Below the pieces are notes generated by a model. It was not told the DNA's origin, did no database searches, and saw only the letters and a program-made list of their open reading frames with translations. This document shows positions 43,525-52,256 of a DNA stretch of 64,000 nucleotides, in pieces; position 1 is the first letter of the stretch; the number at the start of each line of letters is the position of its first letter. This DNA is from CAYSDH01 sp964429805. Its GTDB lineage: Bacteria > Bacteroidota > Bacteroidia > Flavobacteriales_D > JABDKJ01. The translations under genes and the position numbers were made by a program. Where the stretch lies: positions 1-64,000 of the forward strand of contig CAYSDH010000003.1 in NCBI GenBank assembly GCA_964429805.1, read 5' to 3'.

Positions 43525-44181
43525 ATGATTAAAAAACTACTGAGCCATATCGGTCCATTTATGATAGCGCGATATGACTCAGCGCTAAGTGGCCCTCTTG
43601 ATGTGCGTCTAGAAAAAGGCCATCTAGCTCTCAATAGTGCGCATGCCAACTATTCGTTTAGCCGAATTCATGCGATTATGCGGATCGCCATTCGCAGCAG
43701 CACGATTGCTTCTAAGCATGACGGACAGATTTTAAATCTGGGCATGGCTGCTGGAACAAGTGTGCAAGTCATTAGAGAAGACCTCAAGTTGGATTACCAC
43801 ATAGTGTCTGTGGAGAAAGACCCCGTGATTATAGAAATTGCGAAAACGCACTTTAACATTCAGCGTTTTGAGAACCATCAGATTATCGAGGCCGATGCGC
43901 GAGATTACTTGAAGGCCTCAACTCAACTTTTTGATTTAATCATAGTCGATGTCTTCATTGACACGCAGGTGCCAGCGCACATTAAAAGTGAAGGCTTTAT
44001 AGGTCTTGTCATCAATCACCTCAAGCCAGATGGGCAAGCAGTGTTTAATCACATGAAAGTAAAAGGTGAACACTCTTATGCTGAATTGCTAGGGGCGCAT
44101 CCGGGCCAGGTTCAGAAGGTAAAATTAAAAGAGCCGTATAACGAAGTGCTCATCTACACGCAGCCGAGTCACAAGTCATAG
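43525..44181 (+). CDS. Spermidine-synthase-like Rossmann methyltransferase
   Basis: A 218-residue protein. SAM-type nucleotide-binding features: 'ILNLGMAAGTSV' as motif I, 'HIVSVEKDPVIIEIA' with the acidic ribose-binding residue, 'IIEADARDYL', and 'LIIVDVFID' as motif IV. The spacing resembles the polyamine aminopropyltransferase fold, but the N-terminal beta domain of true SpeE is missing, so a methyltransferase or other SAM-binding enzyme is more likely. Its last 13 bases overlap the end of the convergent unknown gene. Confidence 0.65.
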   Translation: MIKKLLSHIGPFMIARYDSALSGPLDVRLEKGHLALNSAHANYSFSRIHAIMRIAIRSSTIASKHDGQILNLGMAAGTSVQVIREDLKLDYHIVSVEKDPVIIEIAKTHFNIQRFENHQIIEADARDYLKASTQLFDLIIVDVFIDTQVPAHIKSEGFIGLVINHLKPDGQAVFNHMKVKGEHSYAELLGAHPGQVQKVKLKEPYNEVLIYTQPSHKS

Positions 44182-45086
44182 TCCCAGGCGCGTATATCAA
44201 ACTTGATGATCTCGGGATACCTAAACGGCACATCCCAGTCTCCGATGTAACTTATTTTCTTAGGTAAAAGCACTCCGTTCTTTATTGTATTGTCCACCTT
44301 CATCCAAATATCAAAGTCAAACAAGGGCGTGTTGTTCGACAAGACGTACTCTCGATTTAAGACTTGCATGGTGCTTTTATCGAAGTAAGAAGTCATCTTT
44401 TTGATCACGGTTTTATTACTCTTAAACTCAGGTTTGGCATCTATCTGAAAGACATAACAGTAGACCGAGTCTTGATTATATGCCGAGTAAATATTGTAGT
44501 TGTAATACTCCACCATCTCATCAGAGAAAATGGCCATCTTCTTTCCTATCAAGGGTACCGAGACGATGGCCTGCCCCGGATTAAACATCATTTTCTTTAA
44601 CTGACTTTTATACTTGTCAATTTTATTTCCCTTTACTTCTTGCTGCTCGTACTCGTAAATATGCAGTGTGGCAGGCTCTTTCTGCGAATCAAAAAAGAGT
44701 TCGTCATACATCTCGGCAGTCAGGTATTTGTGACTACCGTTACGCTTATACATCTTGCCATTTCCAGTCTCGCTTAATATCTCGACCCACCTTATCTCAT
44801 CGTCTAAAAATTGCTGCGCATTGCGCTTGAGCTTCGCCTTTTCTCTATCTTTTTTATCAAACACCTCTATTTCACTATCAAACAAGTGAGGGTAATACTT
44901 GAGGTTCATAAAGGCCTGATAGAATGAAGAATCTGTCATGACCTTTTGCATAAAGTCCTCGACTTGAAAGTCGTCATCGGCAGAGACTACAAATTCGCCA
45001 AGGGTCACTGCTTTTACCACATCTTGACTGAACGAGATAATGGGAGTGAGGAAGAGAAATGATACTATGAGAATTCGTACTGACAT
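44169..45086 (-). CDS. Exported protein of unknown function
   Basis: A 305-residue protein. ATG 45086 is chosen over a TTG three codons earlier. Signal peptide about 1-18 ('PIISFSQ'). The mature protein has a regular mix of strands and charged helices and looks like the periplasmic or lipoprotein-carrier-like proteins common in Bacteroidota ('PAYNQDSVYCYVFQIDAKPE'-like middle, 'NGVLLPKKISYIGDWDVPFR' near the end). No enzyme motif was recognised. A near-perfect -7 element (AATATTTG, 45093-45100) ends 6 nt before the start. Convergent overlap of 13 bases with the methyltransferase-like gene. Confidence 0.6.
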   Translation of the reverse strand: MSVRILIVSFLFLTPIISFSQDVVKAVTLGEFVVSADDDFQVEDFMQKVMTDSSFYQAFMNLKYYPHLFDSEIEVFDKKDREKAKLKRNAQQFLDDEIRWVEILSETGNGKMYKRNGSHKYLTAEMYDELFFDSQKEPATLHIYEYEQQEVKGNKIDKYKSQLKKMMFNPGQAIVSVPLIGKKMAIFSDEMVEYYNYNIYSAYNQDSVYCYVFQIDAKPEFKSNKTVIKKMTSYFDKSTMQVLNREYVLSNNTPLFDFDIWMKVDNTIKNGVLLPKKISYIGDWDVPFRYPEIIKFDIRAWDYDL

Positions 45087-45122
45087 GCTTCGCAAATATT
45101 ACATTTATCATGCCTGAAAAAG

Positions 45123-45656
45123 ATGGAGTCTAAGATTAAAAATATACACCTGCGTGTGGGAATAGAGCAAGACGCTGAGTCAATTGCTCAGCTTGGGTCT
45201 TTGGCCTTTGAAACGGCTTTTAAGAATGAGAATAATGCTGCCGAGCTTATAGACTATCTCAGCACAGAATACACGGCACAAGCCATTGCCCAAACAATGA
45301 GCAAACCGGAAGTGAGCTTCAGAGTGGCCGACTCTGAAGTAGGAATACGTGGCTTTACACAACTGGAAGATGCAGGCCCTCCTGGTGATGAGACTAGAGA
45401 TGCCCTAAAAATGGACCGGCTATACATCCACCCTAGTAATATTGGCACTGGTTTAGGCAAAACTCTTTTGCAAGATGCCATAGAATTAGCCAAGTCTAGA
45501 AACAAAGAGTCCTTGTGGCTAATGGTCCTTCGACCAAACACACGTGCAGTAATATTTTACAGAGACTTTGGGTTTATTCAGTTTGGGACCTCTCCAGGAA
45601 AATTTAAAGGCGATGCAGAAATAGACCTTTGGATGAAATTAGACCTAAAGACTTGA
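45123..45656 (+). CDS. GNAT family N-acetyltransferase
   Basis: A 177-residue protein with the GNAT core: 'LRVGIEQDAESIAQLG' strand-helix start, 'MDRLYIHPSNIGTGLGKTLL' containing the acetyl-CoA loop (here IGTGLG in place of Q/RxxGxG/A), and 'LWLMVLRPNTRAVIFYRDFGF' region at the end. RimI/PhnO-like in shape. Acceptor unknown. It is divergent from the unknown exported protein; a terminator follows. Confidence 0.82.
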   Translation: MESKIKNIHLRVGIEQDAESIAQLGSLAFETAFKNENNAAELIDYLSTEYTAQAIAQTMSKPEVSFRVADSEVGIRGFTQLEDAGPPGDETRDALKMDRLYIHPSNIGTGLGKTLLQDAIELAKSRNKESLWLMVLRPNTRAVIFYRDFGFIQFGTSPGKFKGDAEIDLWMKLDLKT

Positions 45657-45725
45657 CAGGTATATCGATCTTGATTTACTTTTCCAATCTTAACAGATGA
45701 AGATCGTAGTCAGATCGAGAAATAG

Positions 45726-45752
45726 GAGCCCTCTGCGGCTCTTTTTCTTTTT
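45726..45752 (+). terminator. Rho-independent terminator after the GNAT gene
   Basis: Stem GAGCC/GGCTC (45726-45730 with 45737-45741), then an 11-base T-rich tract. It touches the end of the convergent phosphomutase gene. Confidence 0.7.
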
Positions 45753-47157
45753 ATAGAAGCATGCTCTTTTTTGTTTTCTCAAGTATCTCTGTCACCTCAG
45801 CTTGAGTAGGAGCTTCGGCATAAATGCGAAGCACTGGCTCGGTGCCTGAAGGACGGATCATCACCCATGACTCCTCACTAAAGAAAAACTTCCAACCATC
45901 AAGGTCTTCCACTCGAATCACGGTCAAATCATCAAACTGGGAGTAGTGTCCTTGACGACAATTCTCCACCACTTCTAACTTAACCGACTCATCTAACCGG
46001 AGGTCGTTTCGTTCGAATACAAAAGGCCCTACCACCTCATAGACTTCTTCTATCAGAGCCTTGAGAGTCTTACCCGTTTTGGCCATAAATTCCCAAATGA
46101 TTAATCCCATCCAAATACCATCACGCTCGGGAATGTGCGTATCAACTGCGATACCTCCACTCTCTTCACCTCCCACCATCACAGGCTCATTAATCATGAT
46201 GCCACTCGCATACTTAAATCCGATTTTGACCACATCAAGCGGCAGCCCATAGAGCTTGCACATTTTTGAAATTTTTGTGACAGAAGAAAAGCCCGTCACG
46301 CACTTGCCACTTTGACCTTTATACTTATGCAGATAATGGATGAGTAGTAAGATGATGTGGTGCGCATCGATAAACCTCCCATCACCATCAAAGAGACCAA
46401 TTCGGTCTGCATCTCCGTCAGTGGCAAGGCCACAATCGAGCTGAGCATTTTCACTGATAAGGGCAGAAAACTTCTTGAGATTTCTCAATATCGGTTCAGG
46501 AGAAATTCCGTCAAATGTGGGGTTAAGTTCACATTGATGAAAAGTAATCTCGGGCAGCAGTTTTTTCATGACAGACTGACCGGCTCCAAACATCGCATCA
46601 TAGGCCAGTCCCATGTCAGAGTTTCTGATTGCATCTAAATCAAAAGTAGATTCTGCCGCTTGTATATACTCTGCTTCAAGATCAACTTTTTTTATACTCG
46701 ACTGCTCGCTCTCGGTGAGAATCAACTCTGCCTCACCTTCACTAATAGTATCTGGTATGGCCTCTTCTACACGTGCGAGATCATCGCCCTGCATAGGGCC
46801 ACCGTGCTTTGACTTGAGCTTGTACCCATTATACTCTGGTGGGTTATGGCTAGCCGTAATCATTACACCACATGTACACGTATGATCTCTAGCGGCAAGA
46901 CTCACCATTGGCGTACTAACAAACTCATCAGCCGCTAAGACCTCTACTCCATGGCGGAGCAACACAGCAGTAACTGTGTCGGCATAGAGTTTTCCATTTC
47001 TACGACAATCAAATCCGATGACCACTTTTGGTTCTGCCGATTCTTCTTTGAGCCATGATACTAGACCGTAAGTCATTCGTGCCACGTTTACCATAGTGAA
47101 AGACTCATCCATGATGGCCCGCCATCCGTCTGTGCCAAATTTTATCTTTTTGCTCAT
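45751..47157 (-). CDS. Phosphoglucomutase/phosphomannomutase family protein
   Basis: A 468-residue alpha-D-phosphohexomutase. All four family signatures are present: phosphoserine loop 'TASHNPPEYNGYK' (Ser103), metal loop 'DGDAD' (247-251), sugar-binding 'GGEESGG' (329-335) and phosphate-binding 'RPSGTEP' near the C-terminus. It interconverts hexose-1- and hexose-6-phosphates; whether glucose, mannose or glucosamine is not clear from sequence. It is last in the operon dapF-GNAT-mltG, whose other members concern peptidoglycan, which makes a wall-precursor role plausible. It overlaps mltG by 4 bases. Confidence 0.9.
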   Translation of the reverse strand: MSKKIKFGTDGWRAIMDESFTMVNVARMTYGLVSWLKEESAEPKVVIGFDCRRNGKLYADTVTAVLLRHGVEVLAADEFVSTPMVSLAARDHTCTCGVMITASHNPPEYNGYKLKSKHGGPMQGDDLARVEEAIPDTISEGEAELILTESEQSSIKKVDLEAEYIQAAESTFDLDAIRNSDMGLAYDAMFGAGQSVMKKLLPEITFHQCELNPTFDGISPEPILRNLKKFSALISENAQLDCGLATDGDADRIGLFDGDGRFIDAHHIILLLIHYLHKYKGQSGKCVTGFSSVTKISKMCKLYGLPLDVVKIGFKYASGIMINEPVMVGGEESGGIAVDTHIPERDGIWMGLIIWEFMAKTGKTLKALIEEVYEVVGPFVFERNDLRLDESVKLEVVENCRQGHYSQFDDLTVIRVEDLDGWKFFFSEESWVMIRPSGTEPVLRIYAEAPTQAEVTEILEKTKKSMLL

Positions 47158-48185
47158 CTATATATCTTGTTATCGTCAAGCGCTTTTCTATATGCCTTGG
47201 CATAGCGGGAGTGCTCTCGGTGATTGGCAGTGAAGTGATGAAAACCGCTAAAATCTGCTTTGGCGCACATGAAAATGTAACTGTGCTTCTCATAGTTAAG
47301 CACCGCGTCTACGGCACGTATATCAGGCATACAAATTGGCCCAGGCGGTAAACCAGGATGCTTGTACGTATTGTAAGGACTATCTGATTTTAAGTGCACA
47401 TTGAGTACTCTTTTTAGACCAAAATCGCCCACGGCAAACTTCACCGTTGGGTCCGACTGCAAGGCTATTCCTTTTCTTATTCTGTTGATGTATAACCCAG
47501 CAATGGTCTTATGCTCTTCAAATTTTACGGTCTGCTCTGCCTGCACTATACTGGCTAGTGTAACCACTTCTGACTGAGTAAGTCCGAGGGCACGGGCTTT
47601 AGCAAGGCGCGCATCTGTCCAGAATTTTTTAAACTCTCCAGCCATCCGCTCAATAAATTTCTCTGGTGAGGTATTCCAGTAAAACTCATAGGTGTTTGGA
47701 ATAAACATGGATATATATGTCCTCCGGCTAAAACCATAGTGCCTCATAATGCTATCATTTGTCAGCACCTTGTGAAACAAGAGACTATCACCAGCTAGTT
47801 TTCTTGACACTTTTCCTGCAAGCTCTGGGATGGTTCTCACATTATTGAAACTCAGTTTGACAGGTGTCTGCTCCCCTATTCTGAGCATGTTAATCAACTG
47901 GTTGTTGCTCATTCCAGACTCTACAACATATCGTCCGGACTTCACCAATTCTGGATATGACTTGAGGTCTGCCACATATTCAAAAGATGCCATGTCCTCT
48001 AGAATGTTGAGGCCCTCTAGCTTTTTTAGCACATCTGAATACGCCTCACCTGGCAGAATAAGAAGCTCAATCGGTTGATCTATGTCTTTTACATTACTGC
48101 CATAGACATATTGATAAGCTTTAGAACCTAGAGCCAACCCTATGATGACTATCAAGGCGAATACTATGAGAATTTTCTTAAGCAC
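47154..48185 (-). CDS. mltG: Endolytic transglycosylase MltG (YceG-like)
   Basis: A 343-residue protein with an N-terminal membrane anchor (about 4-22), a LysM-like region about 38-105, and a YceG catalytic domain. This has 'TLASIVQAEQ' with the catalytic Glu, 'LYINRIRKGIALQSDPTV' and 'YNTYKHPGLPPGPI'. MltG cuts nascent peptidoglycan strands near the membrane and sets glycan length. It overlaps the upstream GNAT gene by 8 bases and the downstream phosphomutase by 4. Confidence 0.93.
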   Translation of the reverse strand: MLKKILIVFALIVIIGLALGSKAYQYVYGSNVKDIDQPIELLILPGEAYSDVLKKLEGLNILEDMASFEYVADLKSYPELVKSGRYVVESGMSNNQLINMLRIGEQTPVKLSFNNVRTIPELAGKVSRKLAGDSLLFHKVLTNDSIMRHYGFSRRTYISMFIPNTYEFYWNTSPEKFIERMAGEFKKFWTDARLAKARALGLTQSEVVTLASIVQAEQTVKFEEHKTIAGLYINRIRKGIALQSDPTVKFAVGDFGLKRVLNVHLKSDSPYNTYKHPGLPPGPICMPDIRAVDAVLNYEKHSYIFMCAKADFSGFHHFTANHREHSRYAKAYRKALDDNKIYR

Positions 48186-48669
48186 TTTTTCGTGTCATTT
48201 TAGTTTTCGTCTTGTGGTGTTCATCTGCAACAAAACCACTTTTTAAGAACAGACTTCTACTTGCCAAATTGTCTATTGGCACATCCGCATTCAGATTGAA
48301 ATTCTCCAATTCAGAGCCGCAAAAATCAATCAAGGATTCTAATGATTCATGCGCAAAGCCTTGGCGTCTATCTGCTTCTTCTGTGATAAGCACACCTATA
48401 GAAACTTCTCTCCGCTTCTCGTCCAAGTCAAATAGATCTATCGTGCCAATGGCTGTATCGTTTTCGATTTTCACGATGATAAACCGAAGTTGACCATCTT
48501 GTCTAAGCCCCTTTATCTCATTGATGTATACATCAATTTCTTTAGCTGTGTACGGTTGAGTTCGGATGCCACCGTTGTATGCCAAAAAGTCATTTTCACA
48601 GCGCAATATAAACTCAGCATCAGTATTGTTAACTGGTCTCAAATACACAGTGTCGGCAGTCAGTCTCAT
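48178..48669 (-). CDS. GNAT family N-acetyltransferase (RimJ/RimL-like)
   Basis: A 163-residue protein. 'VYLRPVNNTDAEFILRCEND' opens a RimJ/RimL-like GNAT domain; 'IGTIDLFDLDEKRREVSIGV' and 'DRRQGFAHESLESLIDFC' contain the acetyl-CoA-binding region (RRQGFA). 'LFLKSGF' is the usual last strand. Substrate unknown. The 4-base overlap with dapF and 8-base overlap with mltG make cotranslation likely. Confidence 0.82.
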   Translation of the reverse strand: MRLTADTVYLRPVNNTDAEFILRCENDFLAYNGGIRTQPYTAKEIDVYINEIKGLRQDGQLRFIIVKIENDTAIGTIDLFDLDEKRREVSIGVLITEEADRRQGFAHESLESLIDFCGSELENFNLNADVPIDNLASRSLFLKSGFVADEHHKTKTKMTRKSA

Positions 48670-49430
48670 AAAGCTACTTCTCCGCTAAACACTTTTAATG
48701 CTGGGCCTTTTAACCAGACAGTGCCGTTTTCTTCAAATTGAACTTTTAACTCTCCACCACGTGTACTCACACTAATTTCATCGACACTAGACTGTGTCAT
48801 CTCGCGCACTGAGATTGCCGCTGCCGTGATACCGGTCCCGCAGGACAAGGTCTCGTCTTCTACACCTCGCTCATATGTTCTCATGCGAATGCTGCTTTCG
48901 TTAAGCAGTTGCACAAAGTTGACATTCACACCTTGCTCCTTAAAGTCATCACTATATCTGATGCTTTTTCCTTGCGCAAATACATCTACCTCATCGACAT
49001 TATCGACCATGGTTATGAAATGAGGAGAGCCCGTGTCTAGGAGTTTATCTTCTCCTTGCTTTTCTATTTTACCAGACCATGACATCTGCAACTCAACCAT
49101 GTCAGCATCAATACGCGCATGGTGCTCACCGTCAATGGCATTAAATCTACATGCTCCATTAAACAGGCCTAATAATGAGGCGAAAGCCACGGCACATCGG
49201 CTGCCATTTCCGCAGAAACTGCGACTACCATCAGGGTTGATGAAGTCTACATAGAAGTCCGCGTTTTCATCATTCTGAAGCAATACCAGACCGTCAGACC
49301 CGATACCAAACTTTCTATCACAGAGTCGTTTTATTAACGAACTATCATTCTTTGGGAAGTCTCCTTGACGATCATCTATGAGAATGAAGTCGTTACCCGT
49401 GCCTTGATATTTGAAAAAGAATTGGCTCAT
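48666..49430 (-). CDS. dapF: Diaminopimelate epimerase
   Basis: A 254-residue protein. Both catalytic cysteines are present: Cys73 in 'SFCGNGSRCA' and Cys197 in 'TLSCGTGITA'. 'YQGTGNDFILID' is the standard start. It turns LL-diaminopimelate into the meso form for peptidoglycan cross-links and lysine. First gene of a four-gene envelope operon. A CACTTTTG element (7 of 8) ends 12 nt before the ATG. Divergent from htrA. Confidence 0.96.
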   Translation of the reverse strand: MSQFFFKYQGTGNDFILIDDRQGDFPKNDSSLIKRLCDRKFGIGSDGLVLLQNDENADFYVDFINPDGSRSFCGNGSRCAVAFASLLGLFNGACRFNAIDGEHHARIDADMVELQMSWSGKIEKQGEDKLLDTGSPHFITMVDNVDEVDVFAQGKSIRYSDDFKEQGVNVNFVQLLNESSIRMRTYERGVEDETLSCGTGITAAAISVREMTQSSVDEISVSTRGGELKVQFEENGTVWLKGPALKVFSGEVAL

Positions 49431-49626
49431 TTTTTAGTCCAACAAAAGTGCTCATATTTTCGAGTGATTGATCCAGGACTACTATCAAATTCATGACTAC
49501 GGTTAACTTTTTTTAACGGACTCAGAAGGACTAATAATTTGAACCCTGCGTTATTTTGATGTTAGCGGCATTCAGGCATGAATGTTGAGCAACAGTAAGA
49601 ACAGGAAAATTATAAATCGAATCAAG

Positions 49627-51069
49627 ATGAAAAAGCTTTTAGGAATAACATTGGTGGCCATGTTAGGGGGATTGATTTCAGTAAGTATTTATAAACACTT
49701 CGAAGACGAAGATGGTGCGCAGCACATAACCCGAGTAGTCGAACAGACTCCTATTACTTATGCCAACTACGCTCCTGCCAATTCTGGAAGTCTTGATTTC
49801 ACAACAGCCGCAGAGAAAACTGTAAACAGCGTAGTCCACATTCAGACTGAGACAGTTGTGCAGGCCTCTGGAAACCCTTGGATGGATATGTTCGGCTCGA
49901 TGCCCCCGCAGTCTTTTGGCGGATCTGGTAGTGGAGTGATTATTTCAAATGACGGATATATCGTCACGAATAATCATGTGATTGATGGGGCTCACAAACT
50001 CAAGGTCACACTCAATGATAATCGAACTATTGAAGCAGAAGTGATTGGCGCGGACCCAGCCTTTGACCTTGCACTTATTAAGGTAGATGAAACGGACCTT
50101 CCTTTTGTGATGTTTGCCAATTCTGATGATGTAAAAATTGGCGAATGGGTGCTTGCTGTTGGTAATCCTTTTAACCTAACCTCAACTGTGACTGCGGGAA
50201 TAGTCAGTGCAAAAGCGAGAAACATTAACTTATTAGATGCTGACCCAAACAGGGAAATTTTTCCGGTCGAGTCATTTATTCAGACTGACGCAGCTGTCAA
50301 CCCAGGAAATAGTGGAGGCGCTCTAGTCAACACACGAGGTGAGCTGATAGGAATCAACACAGCTATCGCTTCGCGAACTGGTTCTTACAGCGGTTACTCT
50401 TTTGCCGTGCCGAGCAGTATCGTACAAAAAGTGACCAGCGACTTGCTAGAATATGGAAATGTACAGCGCGCATACATAGGCGTGAGCATTACGAATTTAA
50501 ACCAGTCTATTGCCGATCAACTTGGCATAGATGAAGTAGAAGGAGTCTATGTGAATGGACTTACTCCTGATGGTGCTGCCGCATCAGTGGGTATAGAAGT
50601 TGGTGACATTATAACTGCTGTCAATGACAAAGAGATAGACAATGTGGCTGGACTTCAAGAACAAATCTCAAAGTACCGTCCGGGCGACAAAGTGCAAGTT
50701 TCTGTGATCAGAGGCAATAAAGAAAAGCTATACAGCGTTGTAGTTAGAGACCGCCAAGGTAGAACTGCAATAAATGATCGCAGCACCGAGACGACACGCA
50801 CTGAAAGCTTCGGAGCAATATTTGAAGAAGCAACAAGCGATGAATTGAGGAGACTGAATCTTGAAACTGGAGTCAAATTGGCCAAAGACGCTCAAGGAAA
50901 ATTTCGAAGAGCTGGAATAAAAGAAGGATTTATAATAACTAGAATAGACAAGAGAATCATTTCGAAACCATCAGACGTCAGTTCGCTGTTGAGCTCCATG
51001 GAGGGAGGAGTATTGATAGCGGGTGTATACCCTAACGGGACTGCCGCCTACTACGGATTCGGAATGTGA
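49627..51069 (+). CDS. HtrA/Deg family periplasmic serine protease with two PDZ regions
   Basis: A 480-residue protein. ATG 49627 opens the signal anchor ('MKKLLGITLVAMLGGL'); a TTG 15 codons upstream adds only charged residues. Trypsin-like domain with His117 ('NNHVIDGA'), Asp about 147 ('FDLALIKVD') and Ser about 229 ('NPGNSGGALV'). PDZ1 about 275-370 ('YIGVSITNLNQ', 'PDGAAASVGIEVGDIITAVN'), PDZ2 about 395-480, which lacks some usual residues. DegP/DegQ-like proteases degrade or refold misfolded envelope proteins. It has a 57-nt or longer leader and its own terminator. Confidence 0.92.
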   Translation: MKKLLGITLVAMLGGLISVSIYKHFEDEDGAQHITRVVEQTPITYANYAPANSGSLDFTTAAEKTVNSVVHIQTETVVQASGNPWMDMFGSMPPQSFGGSGSGVIISNDGYIVTNNHVIDGAHKLKVTLNDNRTIEAEVIGADPAFDLALIKVDETDLPFVMFANSDDVKIGEWVLAVGNPFNLTSTVTAGIVSAKARNINLLDADPNREIFPVESFIQTDAAVNPGNSGGALVNTRGELIGINTAIASRTGSYSGYSFAVPSSIVQKVTSDLLEYGNVQRAYIGVSITNLNQSIADQLGIDEVEGVYVNGLTPDGAAASVGIEVGDIITAVNDKEIDNVAGLQEQISKYRPGDKVQVSVIRGNKEKLYSVVVRDRQGRTAINDRSTETTRTESFGAIFEEATSDELRRLNLETGVKLAKDAQGKFRRAGIKEGFIITRIDKRIISKPSDVSSLLSSMEGGVLIAGVYPNGTAAYYGFGM

Positions 51070-51165
51070 TCCAAATCACAATAAACCTGCAAGAAACGAA
51101 ACCACAAAACCGCGTTCATCTGTTAAGTGGTTTTGAATCAGTTTATTAAGATATGGATAAGATAG

Positions 51166-51199
51166 CAGGGGGTGCAGTGTAATCTGTACCCCCTGTTTT
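51166..51199 (+). terminator. Rho-independent terminator after the HtrA gene
   Basis: A 12-bp stem with one G-T pair (51166-51177 with 51084+... right arm 51184-51195), 6-nt loop, then TTTT. Confidence 0.85.
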
Positions 51200-51234
51200 C
51201 AATTAACTGAAAGACATAGAGTTATAAAAAGAAA

Positions 51235-51266
51235 CTTGTATGGTATGGCCCATCTTTCTATCTTTG
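51235..51266 (+). promoter_or_regulatory. Promoter of the primary sigma factor gene
   Basis: A perfect -7 element TATCTTTG (51259-51266) with a TTG at 51236-51238, 20 bases upstream. This is the best complete -33/-7 pair seen in the window. Transcription is expected near 51271, giving a leader of about 69 nt. Confidence 0.65.
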
Positions 51267-51339
51267 AGGACTAGTTCGGGGGATTCATCAATTAAGTTAT
51301 TCAGACTAAGCACCTAGACTAAAAAACACTGCATAGCAA

Positions 51340-52206
51340 ATGAGACAATTAAAAATAACCAAATCCATAACCAACAGGGAGAGTCAGTCACTTGACAAAT
51401 ATCTCCAGGAGATCAGCAAAGAGGAATTGATCACGGCTCAAGAGGAAGTGGAATTGGCACAGCGCATTAAGCAAGGTGACCAAGCTGCCTTGGACAAATT
51501 GACAAGAGCCAATTTGCGATTTGTAGTTTCTGTATCAAAGCAATATCAGAATCAGGGTTTAAGTCTACCAGACTTAATTAACGAGGGAAATCTTGGACTT
51601 ATCAAAGCCGCTCAGCGTTTTGACGAAACAAGAGGTTTTAAATTTATCTCTTACGCAGTGTGGTGGATTCGCCAATCTATTCTGCAGGCATTGGCCGAGC
51701 AGTCGCGTATAGTAAGATTGCCGTTGAACCAAGTAGGTTCGTTGAGCAAGATTAATAAGATGTTCTCTAAATTGGAGCAAGAGTTTGAAAGACCACCTTC
51801 AGCAGAAGAGTTGGCTCATGCACTTGACCTTCCAACAGAGAAAGTGGCCCAGTCACTTAAGGTTAGTGGGCGTCACATCTCAATGGATGCTCCATTTACA
51901 GATGACGGAGATTCTAACTCACTACTCGATGTATTGATTAATGATGATAGTCCAAATGCAGATTCAGGACTATTGAGCGAATCATTGCATAATGAGGTTG
52001 AGCGTTCACTCGCCACCTTGTCTGAAAGAGAGCGAGACGTCATCAGACTATTTTTTGGAATAGGTCTCAACCATGGATTGACCTTAGATGAGATTGGCGA
52101 GAAATTTGACTTGACCAGAGAGCGAGTCCGCCAAATAAAAGAGAAAGCAATCAGGAAACTGAAGCAACACTCTAAAAGCAAACTTTTAAAAGCCTATCTC
52201 GGATGA
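51340..52206 (+). CDS. rpoD: Primary sigma-70 factor (RpoD/SigA, short Bacteroidota form)
   Basis: A 288-residue protein, typical of Bacteroidota primary sigma factors, which lack most of region 1.1. Regions 1.2 ('SLDKYLQEISKEELIT'), 2.1-2.4 ('LVVSVSKQYQNQG'-type, 'GFKFISYAVWWIRQSILQAL'), 3 ('PPSAEELAHALDLP') and 4.2 ('LTLDEIGEKFDLTRERVRQI') are all present. It directs RNA polymerase to the TTTG/TAnnTTTG promoters described here. A terminator overlaps its last codons. Confidence 0.96.
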   Translation: MRQLKITKSITNRESQSLDKYLQEISKEELITAQEEVELAQRIKQGDQAALDKLTRANLRFVVSVSKQYQNQGLSLPDLINEGNLGLIKAAQRFDETRGFKFISYAVWWIRQSILQALAEQSRIVRLPLNQVGSLSKINKMFSKLEQEFERPPSAEELAHALDLPTEKVAQSLKVSGRHISMDAPFTDDGDSNSLLDVLINDDSPNADSGLLSESLHNEVERSLATLSERERDVIRLFFGIGLNHGLTLDEIGEKFDLTRERVRQIKEKAIRKLKQHSKSKLLKAYLG

Positions 52207-52219
52207 GTAGGCTTTTTTC
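52191..52219 (+). terminator. Rho-independent terminator of rpoD
   Basis: Stem AGCCTA/TAGGCT (52191-52196 with 52208-52213) followed by six or more Ts. The left arm lies within the last rpoD codons. Confidence 0.75.
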
Positions 52220-52256
52220 TTTTACTATGTGTCAATAATACACTTCTATTAAAACT

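Noticed and set aside
43525..44181. True spermidine synthase (speE)
   Set aside because: It lacks the N-terminal beta-strand domain and is about 70 residues shorter than SpeE; only the Rossmann core matches.
51070..51339. Possible small RNA or tRNA between htrA and rpoD
   Set aside because: The structured part is a standard terminator and the rest is the rpoD promoter and leader; no tRNA-like folding or conserved loops were seen.
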